Assembly: GCA_900557255.1 (NCBI GenBank)
Contig: USSA01000125.1
Span: 1-8,399, forward strand
Source of the DNA: an uncultured Prevotella sp.
GTDB taxonomy: Bacteria; Bacteroidota; Bacteroidia; Bacteroidales; Bacteroidaceae
Reading direction: 5' to 3'
DNA: 8,399 bases
The notes below the pieces were generated by a model. It was not told the origin of the DNA and did no database searches. It saw nothing but the letters and a program-made list of their open reading frames with translations. Position 1 is the first letter of the stretch; the number at the start of each line of letters is the position of its first letter. Shown here one piece after another: positions 1-6,274 of this stretch. Both the position numbers and the translations under genes were made by a program.

Positions 1-2228
1 CCCTGACGACCAGCACGACCACGGAGCTGACGGTCTACACGGCGGCTCTCATGACGTTCTGTACCGATGATGGCAAGACCACCTGCAGCCTTTACCTCTG
101 GAGTCAGCTTGATATCGGTACCACGACCAGCCATGTTGGTAGCGATGGTTACGGCACCCTTACCGTTTACTGAGCGACCTGCCTCGGCTACAATCTGGGC
201 CTCCTGCTGGTGCAACTTAGCGTTCAATACATTATGAGGAATGTTGCGCATCTTCAACATCTTGCTCAACAACTCAGAAATCTCTACAGATGTTGTACCT
301 ACCAAGACTGGGCGGCCAGCATTACGTGTTTCCTCGATTTCGTCGATAACTGCACGATATTTCTCGCGGGCAGTCTTGTATACACGGTCATCCAAGTCCT
401 TACGCTGGATAGGGCGGTTGGTTGGAATCTCAACAACATCGAGTTTGTAGATATCCCAGAACTCACCTGACTCTGTACTTGCAGTACCGGTCATACCGGC
501 GAGCTTGTGGTACATACGGAAGTAGTTCTGAAGTGTGATGGTAGCGAAGGTCTGTGTAGCAGCCTCTACCTTTACATGCTCCTTAGCCTCAATAGCCTGG
601 TGCAAACCATCGCTCCAGCGACGGCCTTCCATGATACGTCCTGTCTGCTCATCCACAATCTTCACCTGTCCGTCCATTACGACATACTCGTCGTTGTTAT
701 TAAACATGGTGTATGCTTTCAAGAGCTGCTGCAAGGTGTGTACTCGCTCGCTCTGTACACCATAGTGAGCCAACATCTCGTCTTTCTTGTCAAGACGCTC
801 CTGGTCTGAAAGGTCTGTACGAGCCTCGAGTTCGCTCATCTCAGTTGTGATATCAGGCAATACGAAGAGTTCCTTGTCGTTTACCTGCTTAGCCAACCAG
901 TCGGTTCCCTTATCCGTAAGGTCGGCAGAATTCATTTTCTCGTCTACTACGAAGTACAATGGCTCAGTAGCCTTAGGCATCTCACGGTTGTTGTTTGCCA
1001 TGTAGTATTCCTCGGTCTTCAGCAGACCAGCTTTGATACCTTCCTCAGAAAGATACTTGATTAATGGCTTGTTCTTAGGCAATGCCTTGTAAGAACGGAA
1101 GAGTGCGAGGAAACCTTCGTCAAGGAGTTCCTGATTCTTAGCCTTTGTACCTTCGTTAATCTTCTGCTTAGCCTCGGCGAGCAATTCTGTAGCCTGCTTG
1201 CGCTGTACCTCATAAAGTTTCTCAACCAATGGCTGATACTGCTCAAACATCTGGTCGTCGCCCTTTGGAATAGGACCAGAGATGATCAATGGGGTACGGG
1301 CATCATCAATCAACACTGAGTCGACCTCATCGACGATGGCGTAGTTGTGCTGGCGCTGTACCAGATCGGCTGGGTTGGTAGCCATGTTATCACGAAGATA
1401 ATCGAAACCGAACTCGTTGTTGGTACCGAAGGTGATATCTGCCAGGTATGCCTTGCGACGCTCGTCGGAATTAGGACGGTGCTTGTCGATACAATCTACA
1501 GAGAGACCGTGGAACATATAGAGAGGTCCCATCCACTCAGAGTCACGCTTAGCCAAATAGTCGTTCACGGTAACGACGTGAACACCATTGCCAGTCAAGG
1601 CATTCAGGAAGATAGGTGTTGTACCTACAAGGGTCTTACCCTCACCGGTAGCCATCTCGGCAATCTTACCCTGATGGAGAACTACACCACCGAAGAGCTG
1701 TACATCGTAGTGAATCATTTCCCACTTCATATCATTACCGCCTGCTGTCCAGTGGTTGTGATAGATAGCCTTGTCGCCATCGATGGTAACGAAGTCATTA
1801 GCTGGATTAGAAGCCAACTCGCGGTCGAAGTCGGTAGCAGTAACTATTGTTTCCTCGTTCTCAGCGAAACGGCGAGCAGTATCCTTAACGATAGCGAAAA
1901 CCTGAGGCAAAACCTCGTTGAGGGCTACCTCATACTTGTCGAGTGCTTCCTTCTCTAACTTGTCGATCTGGTTGAAGATACCTTCACGCTCATCGATAGG
2001 AGTGTCTTCAATTTTAGCCTTGAGTTCAGCAATCTTAGCCTTCTCTTCCTTGGCGTACTCCTGTACGTACTTCTGAAGTTCTTTTGTTTTTGCACGAAGT
2101 TCGTCATTGCTTAAGGCCTGCATCTTAGGATACTCTGCCTTGATTTTTTCTACGATTGGCTGGATCAACTTCATATCGCGAGTTGACTTGTTGCCAAACA
2201 ATGACTGGAGAATTTTGTTAAAGTTCAT
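1..2228 (-). CDS. secA: Preprotein translocase ATPase SecA (N-terminal ~743 residues; C-terminus beyond window)
   Basis: SecA is the cytoplasmic ATPase that pushes unfolded precursors through SecYEG. Reading leftward from ATG at 2228, the protein starts [14 protein letters not shown] and shows Walker A MATGEGKT (about residues 192-199), the VNDYLAKRD segment, Walker B DEVD (about 300-303) with [12 protein letters not shown] after it, the preprotein cross-linking region, [31 protein letters not shown] and finally QLRGRAGRQ (motif VI), where the window ends. The scaffold, wing and C-terminal domains are missing. Compared with the E. coli protein there is an extra charged, helical stretch at about residues 60-100 and an enlarged segment after the DEVD region; both fit the roughly 1100-residue SecA I know from Bacteroidota. 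The start is fixed by the normal SecA N-terminus and by a promoter about 70 bases upstream. The leader is A/T rich without a clear Shine-Dalgarno sequence. No frameshift or missing motif is seen. Confidence 0.98.
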   Translation of the reverse strand, partial: MNFNKILQSLFGNKSTRDMKLIQPIVEKIKAEYPKMQALSNDELRAKTKELQKYVQEYAKEEKAKIAELKAKIEDTPIDEREGIFNQIDKLEKEALDKYEVALNEVLPQVFAIVKDTARRFAENEETIVTATDFDRELASNPANDFVTIDGDKAIYHNHWTAGGNDMKWEMIHYDVQLFGGVVLHQGKIAEMATGEGKTLVGTTPIFLNALTGNGVHVVTVNDYLAKRDSEWMGPLYMFHGLSVDCIDKHRPNSDERRKAYLADITFGTNNEFGFDYLRDNMATNPADLVQRQHNYAIVDEVDSVLIDDARTPLIISGPIPKGDDQMFEQYQPLVEKLYEVQRKQATELLAEAKQKINEGTKAKNQELLDEGFLALFRSYKALPKNKPLIKYLSEEGIKAGLLKTEEYYMANNNREMPKATEPLYFVVDEKMNSADLTDKGTDWLAKQVNDKELFVLPDITTEMSELEARTDLSDQERLDKKDEMLAHYGVQSERVHTLQQLLKAYTMFNNNDEYVVMDGQVKIVDEQTGRIMEGRRWSDGLHQAIEAKEHVKVEAATQTFATITLQNYFRMYHKLAGMTGTASTESGEFWDIYKLDVVEIPTNRPIQRKDLDDRVYKTAREKYRAVIDEIEETRNAGRPVLVGTTSVEISELLSKMLKMRNIPHNVLNAKLHQQEAQIVAEAGRSVNGKGAVTIATNMAGRGTDIKLTPEVKAAGGLAIIGTERHESRRVDRQLRGRAGRQ

Positions 2229-2299
2229 TGTATATTTATTTTTTATTATTATTCGATGATGTTTGGGAGTAAAATCTCCTGTTGTTTATTACTAGTTTG

Positions 2300-2331
2300 C
2301 AAATTTACTAAAAATATCTGTAAATCTGCAA
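2300..2331 (-). promoter_or_regulatory. Putative secA promoter (Bacteroidota -33/-7 type)
   Basis: On the minus strand there is a -7 box TAAATTTG (2307-2300), matching the Bacteroidota consensus TAnnTTTG, and a TTG (2331-2329) 21 bases upstream, matching the short -33 element. Transcription would begin near 2295, giving a leader of about 65-70 bases before secA. The leader contains a GGAG...CTCC pair that could form a weak 4-bp hairpin. Assigned by consensus only. Confidence 0.6.
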
Positions 2332-2335
2332 GGAA

Positions 2336-2364
2336 TTGCCAATTATTACCTGTTTTATTGGCAA
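2336..2364. repeat. 8-bp perfect inverted repeat just upstream of the secA promoter
   Basis: TTGCCAAT (2336-2343) and ATTGGCAA (2357-2364) form a perfect inverted repeat with a 13-base spacer. It lies directly outside the -33 element of secA and 34 bases past the stop of the upstream minus-strand gene. In the minus direction the second arm is followed by TTCCTT, a poor U-tract, so it could be a weak terminator for the small secreted-protein gene or an operator for secA. The sequence alone does not decide between these. Confidence 0.45.
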
Positions 2365-2397
2365 ATCTTCTGAGTTTTGCTTACAGAAAGCATAAAA

Positions 2398-2757
2398 TCA
2401 GCAGTCTGGACCTCGAATAACAATACTCCCATACGGAACTCTGTATCTATACTCCGTAGGGGAATCATAATAAATATGTGAATGAATGTCTGTCAGAATG
2501 TCAGAAGAATTGGCGGCAAGTGTTGCCGACAGGATAGGATGATGCGTTGCGATGCTCTCATCTTCTGATGCCGCTTTGATGGCTTTGAGCACGCAGAGAA
2601 TGTCCTCCTCCAATGCCTTCGCCTCCGGTTGCTGGATGAATTCATCGTAGGATATATCCGTAAGCGCAAACTTCAGCGCCTGCTGATAAGTCTGCGCCTC
2701 CATGCCGGTTGCCGACAGGACAACCAAAAGGGCTGTGATATATCTGTTTACCATCAT
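2398..2757 (-). CDS. Small secreted protein of unknown function (119 aa)
   Basis: I do not recognise a family. The protein begins with a typical Sec signal peptide (MMVNRYITALLVVLSATGMEA, cleavage probably after Ala21, before QTYQQ), so the mature product would be about 98 residues in the periplasm or outside the cell. The mature part looks mostly helical in its first half (ALKFAL, ALEEDILCVLKAIKAA) and has a Tyr-rich C-terminal half (HSHIYYDSPTEYRYRVPYG). There are two cysteines, one near residue 55 and one at the extreme C-terminus, which could form a disulfide. There is no lipobox and no membrane segment beyond the signal. Two adjacent ATG codons (2757 and 2754) are possible starts. It lies 67 bases downstream of the Lnb-like gene on the same strand and may be co-transcribed, although a hairpin lies between them. 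The clean signal peptide argues that it is a real gene. Confidence 0.7.
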   Translation of the reverse strand: MMVNRYITALLVVLSATGMEAQTYQQALKFALTDISYDEFIQQPEAKALEEDILCVLKAIKAASEDESIATHHPILSATLAANSSDILTDIHSHIYYDSPTEYRYRVPYGSIVIRGPDC

Positions 2758-2779
2758 TGTTGTTTATCTTCTTCTGTTC

Positions 2780-2806
2780 GGAAACGATGTTGTGCCAATC
2801 GTTTCC
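2780..2806. repeat. 9-bp perfect inverted repeat between the lnb-like gene and the small secreted-protein gene
   Basis: GGAAACGAT (2780-2788) and ATCGTTTCC (2798-2806) are perfect complements with a 9-base loop. The repeat lies 18 bases after the stop of the lnb-like gene and 22 bases before the next start in the minus direction. No T-run follows in either direction, so it is not a standard intrinsic terminator. An RNA processing or stability hairpin, or a DNA operator, is possible. Confidence 0.55.
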
Positions 2807-2824
2807 TTACGTATATTTTAATGT

Positions 2825-4168
2825 CTATTTATTCTTTCTGAATTTCTTTACGATATGCTTCTGCAAACCATAATTGTTTGGACTTAAATCCATCATGGTC
2901 GACTTGACGCAGTATCTCGCTAGCAAAGAAAGTGCCAAAATACTCATACCCTCAGCATAGTTCTGCCATATCTGCATGAACAGGGCTATGAGCAGAAGCC
3001 ATCCCAGGAGTTCGAAATACCAATACTGACGACCTGCTTTCATCCTCTTGACAGTCTTCCAGGCAAATATGAGGTTGAGCGGATTCAGTATCAGAATCTG
3101 GAAATTTATCTGTACCGTAGGATGCTGCGAGAAGATCATGGCAAAGAGAATCAGTCCCGGTAATCCTGTCAGAATGAGCAGAATGGCATCAAACCACCAG
3201 TAGTTTTTCTTTTTTACACATTCTCTTACCGTTGTTCCTATGATGATGATTGCCAGGACTATGGCTATCATTCGTGGTGTAACAGGAGCATCGTCTGTTA
3301 TTTGTGCCTGGGCTGGGATAATATCGGATGTTTCATCAACCAGAGTGATATAGCCGCTGGCACTTGTTGCATTGGTTTTGCCGTCTGCAGTCTGAGATGC
3401 ATCAATAAAGTCGGTTCTTCCTTCTGTGGCAAAGTCTTTGCTCAGATTGTCTGGCAAGAATTCCCATTCTCTTTGTGTGATAGGGCGGTCTGCCTGACAA
3501 CCCAAAAGAAGGTCATTGCCGAATCTTGCCCAGCGGTGTTGTGCGTTGAGCTTGTGAATCTCTTCCCTGTAGGTAGAAGTGGTAGGGATATCTTTAAAGT
3601 TGGTACTCTGGTTCCCAATGTTGGAGAGAATCATCTCGCGTGCCCGGGTCGTACAGTTGTCATAGAAGAAATTGTAGCGGTATACGCGGTTCTCCGGCTG
3701 TGCGTTCTTGTCGATGCTTCTCAGAATTTCCAGTTTCTCTGTACGGGAGAGGCGGAGGCGTTGCTGTCTTACCCATCTGCCTTCACGTGCATATTCGGCA
3801 ATGAAGTCGCTCATAGGGTAGATGCCGATCTGGTAATCGGTGAGTCCGAAAACAAAACGGAGTACGAAGCAACTTTGGTTAAAACTAAACATACCCCAGT
3901 TGACGGCAACATCAGTTCCCATAGCTTTGTTCTGGATGCGTAGAGCGGTATGTCCATAATACGACCACACCTCCTGACCTGGTCCGCAAGTCAGGAGAGA
4001 AATGTCAACAGAATCGAGCCACGCAGTAGCTTCTTCATTGACACGACTGTTCTGCACAGAAATATCAGAGTCCTTGTCTCTTGAAAAATCCTGTGCAGCC
4101 ACTTCAGTAGTTAAATTGATTAAAATTACTGCTAAAATGGCACTAAAAATATGCTTAAAACGTTTCAC
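2825..4168 (-). CDS. lnb: Lnb-type (DUF4105) membrane protein, probable lipoprotein N-acyltransferase
   Basis: The N-terminal half matches the Lnb periplasmic (DUF4105) domain: LLTCGPGQEVWSYYGHTALR, NWGMFSF, RFVFGLTDYQIG, then YRYNFFYDNCTTRARE. The His of GHTALR (about residue 73 here) and the Cys of DNCTTR (about 172) are the likely catalytic pair. The C-terminal part, after about residue 300, has five hydrophobic helices, matching the five-helix domain of Bacteroides Lnb, which adds the third acyl chain to the lipoprotein N-terminus. A signal peptide or anchor (KRFKHIFSAILAVILINLTTEVAA) places the catalytic domain in the periplasm. Start choice is uncertain. The longest frame begins with TTG at 4195 (456 aa); I prefer GTG at 4168 (447 aa) because it gives a normal signal peptide. 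No ATG occurs before the conserved domain. The gene is divergent from the barrel gene and upstream of a small secreted-protein gene. The family is clear; the enzymatic activity is inferred from homologues. Confidence 0.85.
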   Translation of the reverse strand: MKRFKHIFSAILAVILINLTTEVAAQDFSRDKDSDISVQNSRVNEEATAWLDSVDISLLTCGPGQEVWSYYGHTALRIQNKAMGTDVAVNWGMFSFNQSCFVLRFVFGLTDYQIGIYPMSDFIAEYAREGRWVRQQRLRLSRTEKLEILRSIDKNAQPENRVYRYNFFYDNCTTRAREMILSNIGNQSTNFKDIPTTSTYREEIHKLNAQHRWARFGNDLLLGCQADRPITQREWEFLPDNLSKDFATEGRTDFIDASQTADGKTNATSASGYITLVDETSDIIPAQAQITDDAPVTPRMIAIVLAIIIIGTTVRECVKKKNYWWFDAILLILTGLPGLILFAMIFSQHPTVQINFQILILNPLNLIFAWKTVKRMKAGRQYWYFELLGWLLLIALFMQIWQNYAEGMSILALSLLARYCVKSTMMDLSPNNYGLQKHIVKKFRKNK

Positions 4169-4172
4169 GATG

Positions 4173-4180
4173 CAAAAATA
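4173..4180 (-). promoter_or_regulatory. Putative -7 box for the lnb-like gene
   Basis: TATTTTTG on the minus strand matches TAnnTTTG and is followed by CATC and then GTG at 4168. If used, transcription would start essentially at that GTG, giving a leaderless or nearly leaderless message. No convincing -33 TTG is found 19-21 bases upstream, so the match may be chance in A/T-rich DNA. It bears on whether translation starts at TTG 4195 or GTG 4168. Confidence 0.35.
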
Positions 4181-4225
4181 CCTTATTATTTTCAATTATC
4201 CTTCTTTTTTCTAGATTTTTTTTAA

Positions 4226-4233
4226 TACTTTTG
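4226..4233 (+). promoter_or_regulatory. Putative -7 box for the barrel - lptC - CNNM operon
   Basis: TACTTTTG matches the Bacteroidota TAnnTTTG box and would start transcription near 4239, about 30 bases before the ATG at 4268. A second match, TAATTTTG (4245-4252), lies so close to the ATG that its transcript would be almost leaderless, so the first is preferred. The region 19-21 bases upstream is T rich but has no clear TTG. Confidence 0.45.
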
Positions 4234-4267
4234 CACTCTGAATATAATTTTGAATGATTATTAAAGA

Positions 4268-5548
4268 ATGAGAAAGCTTTTTTTAGCAACCCTATTGTTG
4301 GGGTCAGCCCTTATGGTTAATGCCCAAAGTGGTACTAATTCGCCATACAGCCAGTATGGTCTTGGCATTTTGTCGGACCAGACTTCTGGTTTTAATCGCG
4401 GTATGAATGGAGTCGGTCTTGGCTTTCATGAGCATAATCAGGTAAACTATCTCAACCCTGCATCTTATGCTTCAATTGATTCGATGACATTCATCCTTGA
4501 TGCCGGTATCTCTGGTCAGGTGACAAATTTTGAAGAGAATGGTGTGAAGAAGAATGCCAACAACTCAAATTTTGAGTATGTTGTTGCAGGTTTCCGCTTG
4601 CTGCCACATGTAGGTATGAGCTTCGGTATCATTCCTTTTACCAATGTTGGCTATAATTATTCTGCATCAGACTGGGTGAATGCTGACAAGGAAGCTTACT
4701 ATACTAATACTTATTCCGGCGATGGTGGTTTGCATCAGGCATACATCGGTGCGGGTTGGGAACCGGTCAAGGGCTTGTCCGTAGGTGCCAACTTCTCATA
4801 TCTCTGGGGTAGTATAGACAGAAGTGTATCAAACAGCTACAGCAATTCTTATTACAAGACCCTCACCCGCTACTATTCTATGCAGGTGAACAGCTATAAG
4901 GTTGATTTCGGTGTACAGTATACCCATCAGTTCTCAAAGAAAGATTGGGCTACCGTGGGTGTCACCTTCTCACCCGGACATGGTTTGGGAGCTTCTGCTG
5001 ATATGAAAATCATTTCTAATGATACCCAGAACGGTGTTACCGATACCACTGCTTACTCTATCGGCAAGGCTTACAAGTTGCCTACCATGATTGGTGCGGG
5101 TGTGATGTGGAATCATAACAACCAGTGGAAGGTTGGCTTTGATTACAGTCTGCAGAAGTGGGGTAGCTTGGGTTATCCTAGTTTTGATGGTACCAATTAC
5201 ACTTTGCAGGATGGCATCTACAAAGATAGAAGCAAGTTTAATCTCGGTGCCCAGTATTGCTATGGAGAACGTAGCCGTGCTTTCTTCAAGCGTGTTCAGT
5301 ATCGTGTAGGTGCTAGCTATGCCACACCTTATTATAAGATGAATGGTGTTGATGGTCCGAAGGAAATCTCTGTAAGTGCCGGTTTCGGTATTCCTATCAT
5401 GAACTCTTACAATAACCGCTCCATGCTGAATATCAGCGGTCAGTGGGTGAAGAGTTCGGCTAAGGATCTGATTAAGGAAAATTCTTTCCGTATCAATATC
5501 GGATTCACATTCAACGAGGATTGGTTTAAGAAGTGGAAGATGGATTAA
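4268..5548 (+). CDS. Outer-membrane beta-barrel protein, possibly FadL/OmpP1-like
   Basis: This 426-residue protein starts with a Sec signal peptide (MRKLFLATLLLGSALMVNA, cleaved before Gln20). The mature protein is rich in Gly, Tyr, Asn and Ser, with alternating aromatic/polar stretches typical of transmembrane beta-strands (GMSFGIIPFTNVGYNYSAS, GLSVGANFSYLWGSI, WKVGFDYSLQKWGSLGYPSF). It ends in a barrel-like strand FRINIGFTFNEDWFKKWKMD. The N-terminal region, with QYGLG, GFNRGMNGVGLG and NPASYASID (about residues 63-71), resembles the hatch region of OmpP1/FadL-type proteins, which move hydrophobic compounds across the outer membrane. No substrate can be read from the sequence. It is the first gene of a probable operon with lptC (44 bases downstream) and the CNNM-family gene. 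That it is an outer-membrane barrel is well supported; assignment to the FadL group is tentative. Confidence 0.8.
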   Translation: MRKLFLATLLLGSALMVNAQSGTNSPYSQYGLGILSDQTSGFNRGMNGVGLGFHEHNQVNYLNPASYASIDSMTFILDAGISGQVTNFEENGVKKNANNSNFEYVVAGFRLLPHVGMSFGIIPFTNVGYNYSASDWVNADKEAYYTNTYSGDGGLHQAYIGAGWEPVKGLSVGANFSYLWGSIDRSVSNSYSNSYYKTLTRYYSMQVNSYKVDFGVQYTHQFSKKDWATVGVTFSPGHGLGASADMKIISNDTQNGVTDTTAYSIGKAYKLPTMIGAGVMWNHNNQWKVGFDYSLQKWGSLGYPSFDGTNYTLQDGIYKDRSKFNLGAQYCYGERSRAFFKRVQYRVGASYATPYYKMNGVDGPKEISVSAGFGIPIMNSYNNRSMLNISGQWVKSSAKDLIKENSFRINIGFTFNEDWFKKWKMD

Positions 5549-5558
5549 TCTTCCGCTT
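5531..5558 (+). other. Hairpin enclosing the stop codon of the barrel gene
   Basis: AAGTGGAAGA (5531-5540) pairs with TCTTCCGCTT (5549-5558) over 10 positions (nine Watson-Crick, one G-U in RNA). The 8-base loop TGGATTAA contains the TAA stop (5546-5548). The sequence that follows is A/T rich but has no T-run, so this is at most a partial terminator. A role in 3'-end protection or differential expression of lptC is possible. Confidence 0.45.
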
Positions 5559-5603
5559 ATATATAATTAATGTATAGAATCTATATATAATAATGTATAG
5601 AAT
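5558..5603 (+). repeat. Near-perfect tandem duplication spanning the lptC start codon
   Basis: Copy 1 (5558-5580, 23 bases) and copy 2 (5582-5603, 22 bases) share TATATATAAT then AATGTATAGAAT and differ by a single T. Copy 2 supplies the lptC ATG and its first codons (MYRI). Copy 1 carries an identical ATGTATAGAAT, so the start context is present twice. Confidence 0.85.
5570..5590 (+). other. Six-codon upstream reading frame (MYRIYI) before lptC
   Basis: The ATG of the first duplicated copy reads ATG TAT AGA ATC TAT ATA TAA, ending two bases before the lptC ATG at 5593. It repeats the first four lptC codons and then stops. It may be translated and coupled to lptC by re-initiation, act as a decoy start, or be a neutral relic of the duplication. 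Translation cannot be judged from sequence alone. Confidence 0.35.
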
Positions 5604-6255
5604 AAAAGGCTCTTATGTTGTCGGTATCCTGATGTTCCTGATTTTGGCTGGTTGCCAGAACCAGGTAGAACATACTGCGCCCGCCATCCGTCCGCAAGAC
5701 TCGGTGGCGATGATGACGTCGTATGGTGTAAATACATTGGTAAGCGACTCGGGAGTTATGAAATATCGCATCGTAACAGAACGGTGGGAGGTGAATACCA
5801 GCAAGAATCCATCTTTGTGGATCTTTGATAAGGGACTTTTGCTGGAGCAGTTTGATGAGAAATTCCATATTAATAGTTATATCCAGTGTGATACAGCTTA
5901 TTATTATGATCAGCAGAAGATATGGAAACTTTATGGTAGGGTGAGCATCCTGACCAAAGATGGTTTGCGCTTCAATAGTGAGCAACTTACCTGGGACCAG
6001 AATAAGCACGAATTGTCAAGTAACGTATTCAGTAAACTTGTTACTCCTGAAAGAACGCTACAGGGTTCTCATTTCTGGAGTGATGAAAAGATGACGCGCT
6101 ATTATGTGAGCAATTCGAAGGGTAGCTTTGAAAAGGGAGACCTGACAGGAGGTGGTGCTGCCGATACTTTGAGCAGCCCGCCTGATTCTGTCAAGAATAA
6201 CTTCCGTCAGCCGGCTACACCAGTCAGAGCCACTACGATTCCTATCATGCACTAA
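5593..6255 (+). CDS. lptC: LPS export ABC transporter periplasmic protein LptC (lipoprotein form)
   Basis: LptC hands lipopolysaccharide from the inner-membrane LptBFG complex to the periplasmic LptA bridge. This 220-residue protein has the expected beta-jellyroll pattern: GVMKYRIVTERWEV (about residues 54-67), WIFDKGLLLEQFDEKFHINSY, CDTAYYYDQQKIWKLYGRVSILTKDGLRFNSEQLTWDQNKHELSSN and LQGSHFWSDEKMTRYYVSNSKGSFE. Family recognition rests on this order of motifs and on gene order. Unlike E. coli LptC, which has a transmembrane helix, the N-terminus carries a lipobox (LILAGC, Cys21) followed by QNQVEH, predicting a lipid-anchored protein without an acidic surface-export signal. The C-terminal 35 or so residues are Pro/Ser/Thr rich and probably disordered. 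It sits in an operon between the barrel gene and the CNNM-family gene, 19 bases ahead of the latter. Its start region is duplicated upstream. Confidence 0.85.
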   Translation: MYRIKGSYVVGILMFLILAGCQNQVEHTAPAIRPQDSVAMMTSYGVNTLVSDSGVMKYRIVTERWEVNTSKNPSLWIFDKGLLLEQFDEKFHINSYIQCDTAYYYDQQKIWKLYGRVSILTKDGLRFNSEQLTWDQNKHELSSNVFSKLVTPERTLQGSHFWSDEKMTRYYVSNSKGSFEKGDLTGGGAADTLSSPPDSVKNNFRQPATPVRATTIPIMH

Positions 6256-6274
6256 TTAAAAAGAAAAAGATATA

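Noticed and set aside
210..809. Two plus-strand open frames (86 and 100 codons) within the secA region
   Set aside because: Both lie wholly opposite conserved SecA motor-domain sequence and show no coding features of their own.
1347..1958. 203-codon open frame on the plus strand, antisense to secA
   Set aside because: The opposite strand encodes clear SecA motifs here, including Walker A. The antisense translation has no recognisable domain and no promoter or start context.
2371..2397. TGCTT/AAGCA mini-hairpin just after the small secreted-protein gene
   Set aside because: Only five base pairs with no T-run following in the minus direction; too weak to call a terminator.
3302..3943. 213-codon, Cys- and Val-rich open frame on the plus strand, antisense to the lnb-like gene
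   Set aside because: The minus strand carries the conserved DUF4105 motifs across the same interval; the plus frame begins inside it with no leader and looks like a shadow.
5581..6009. 142-codon open frame on the minus strand opposite lptC
   Set aside because: LptC motifs on the plus strand explain the interval, and the antisense product lacks a domain or signal.
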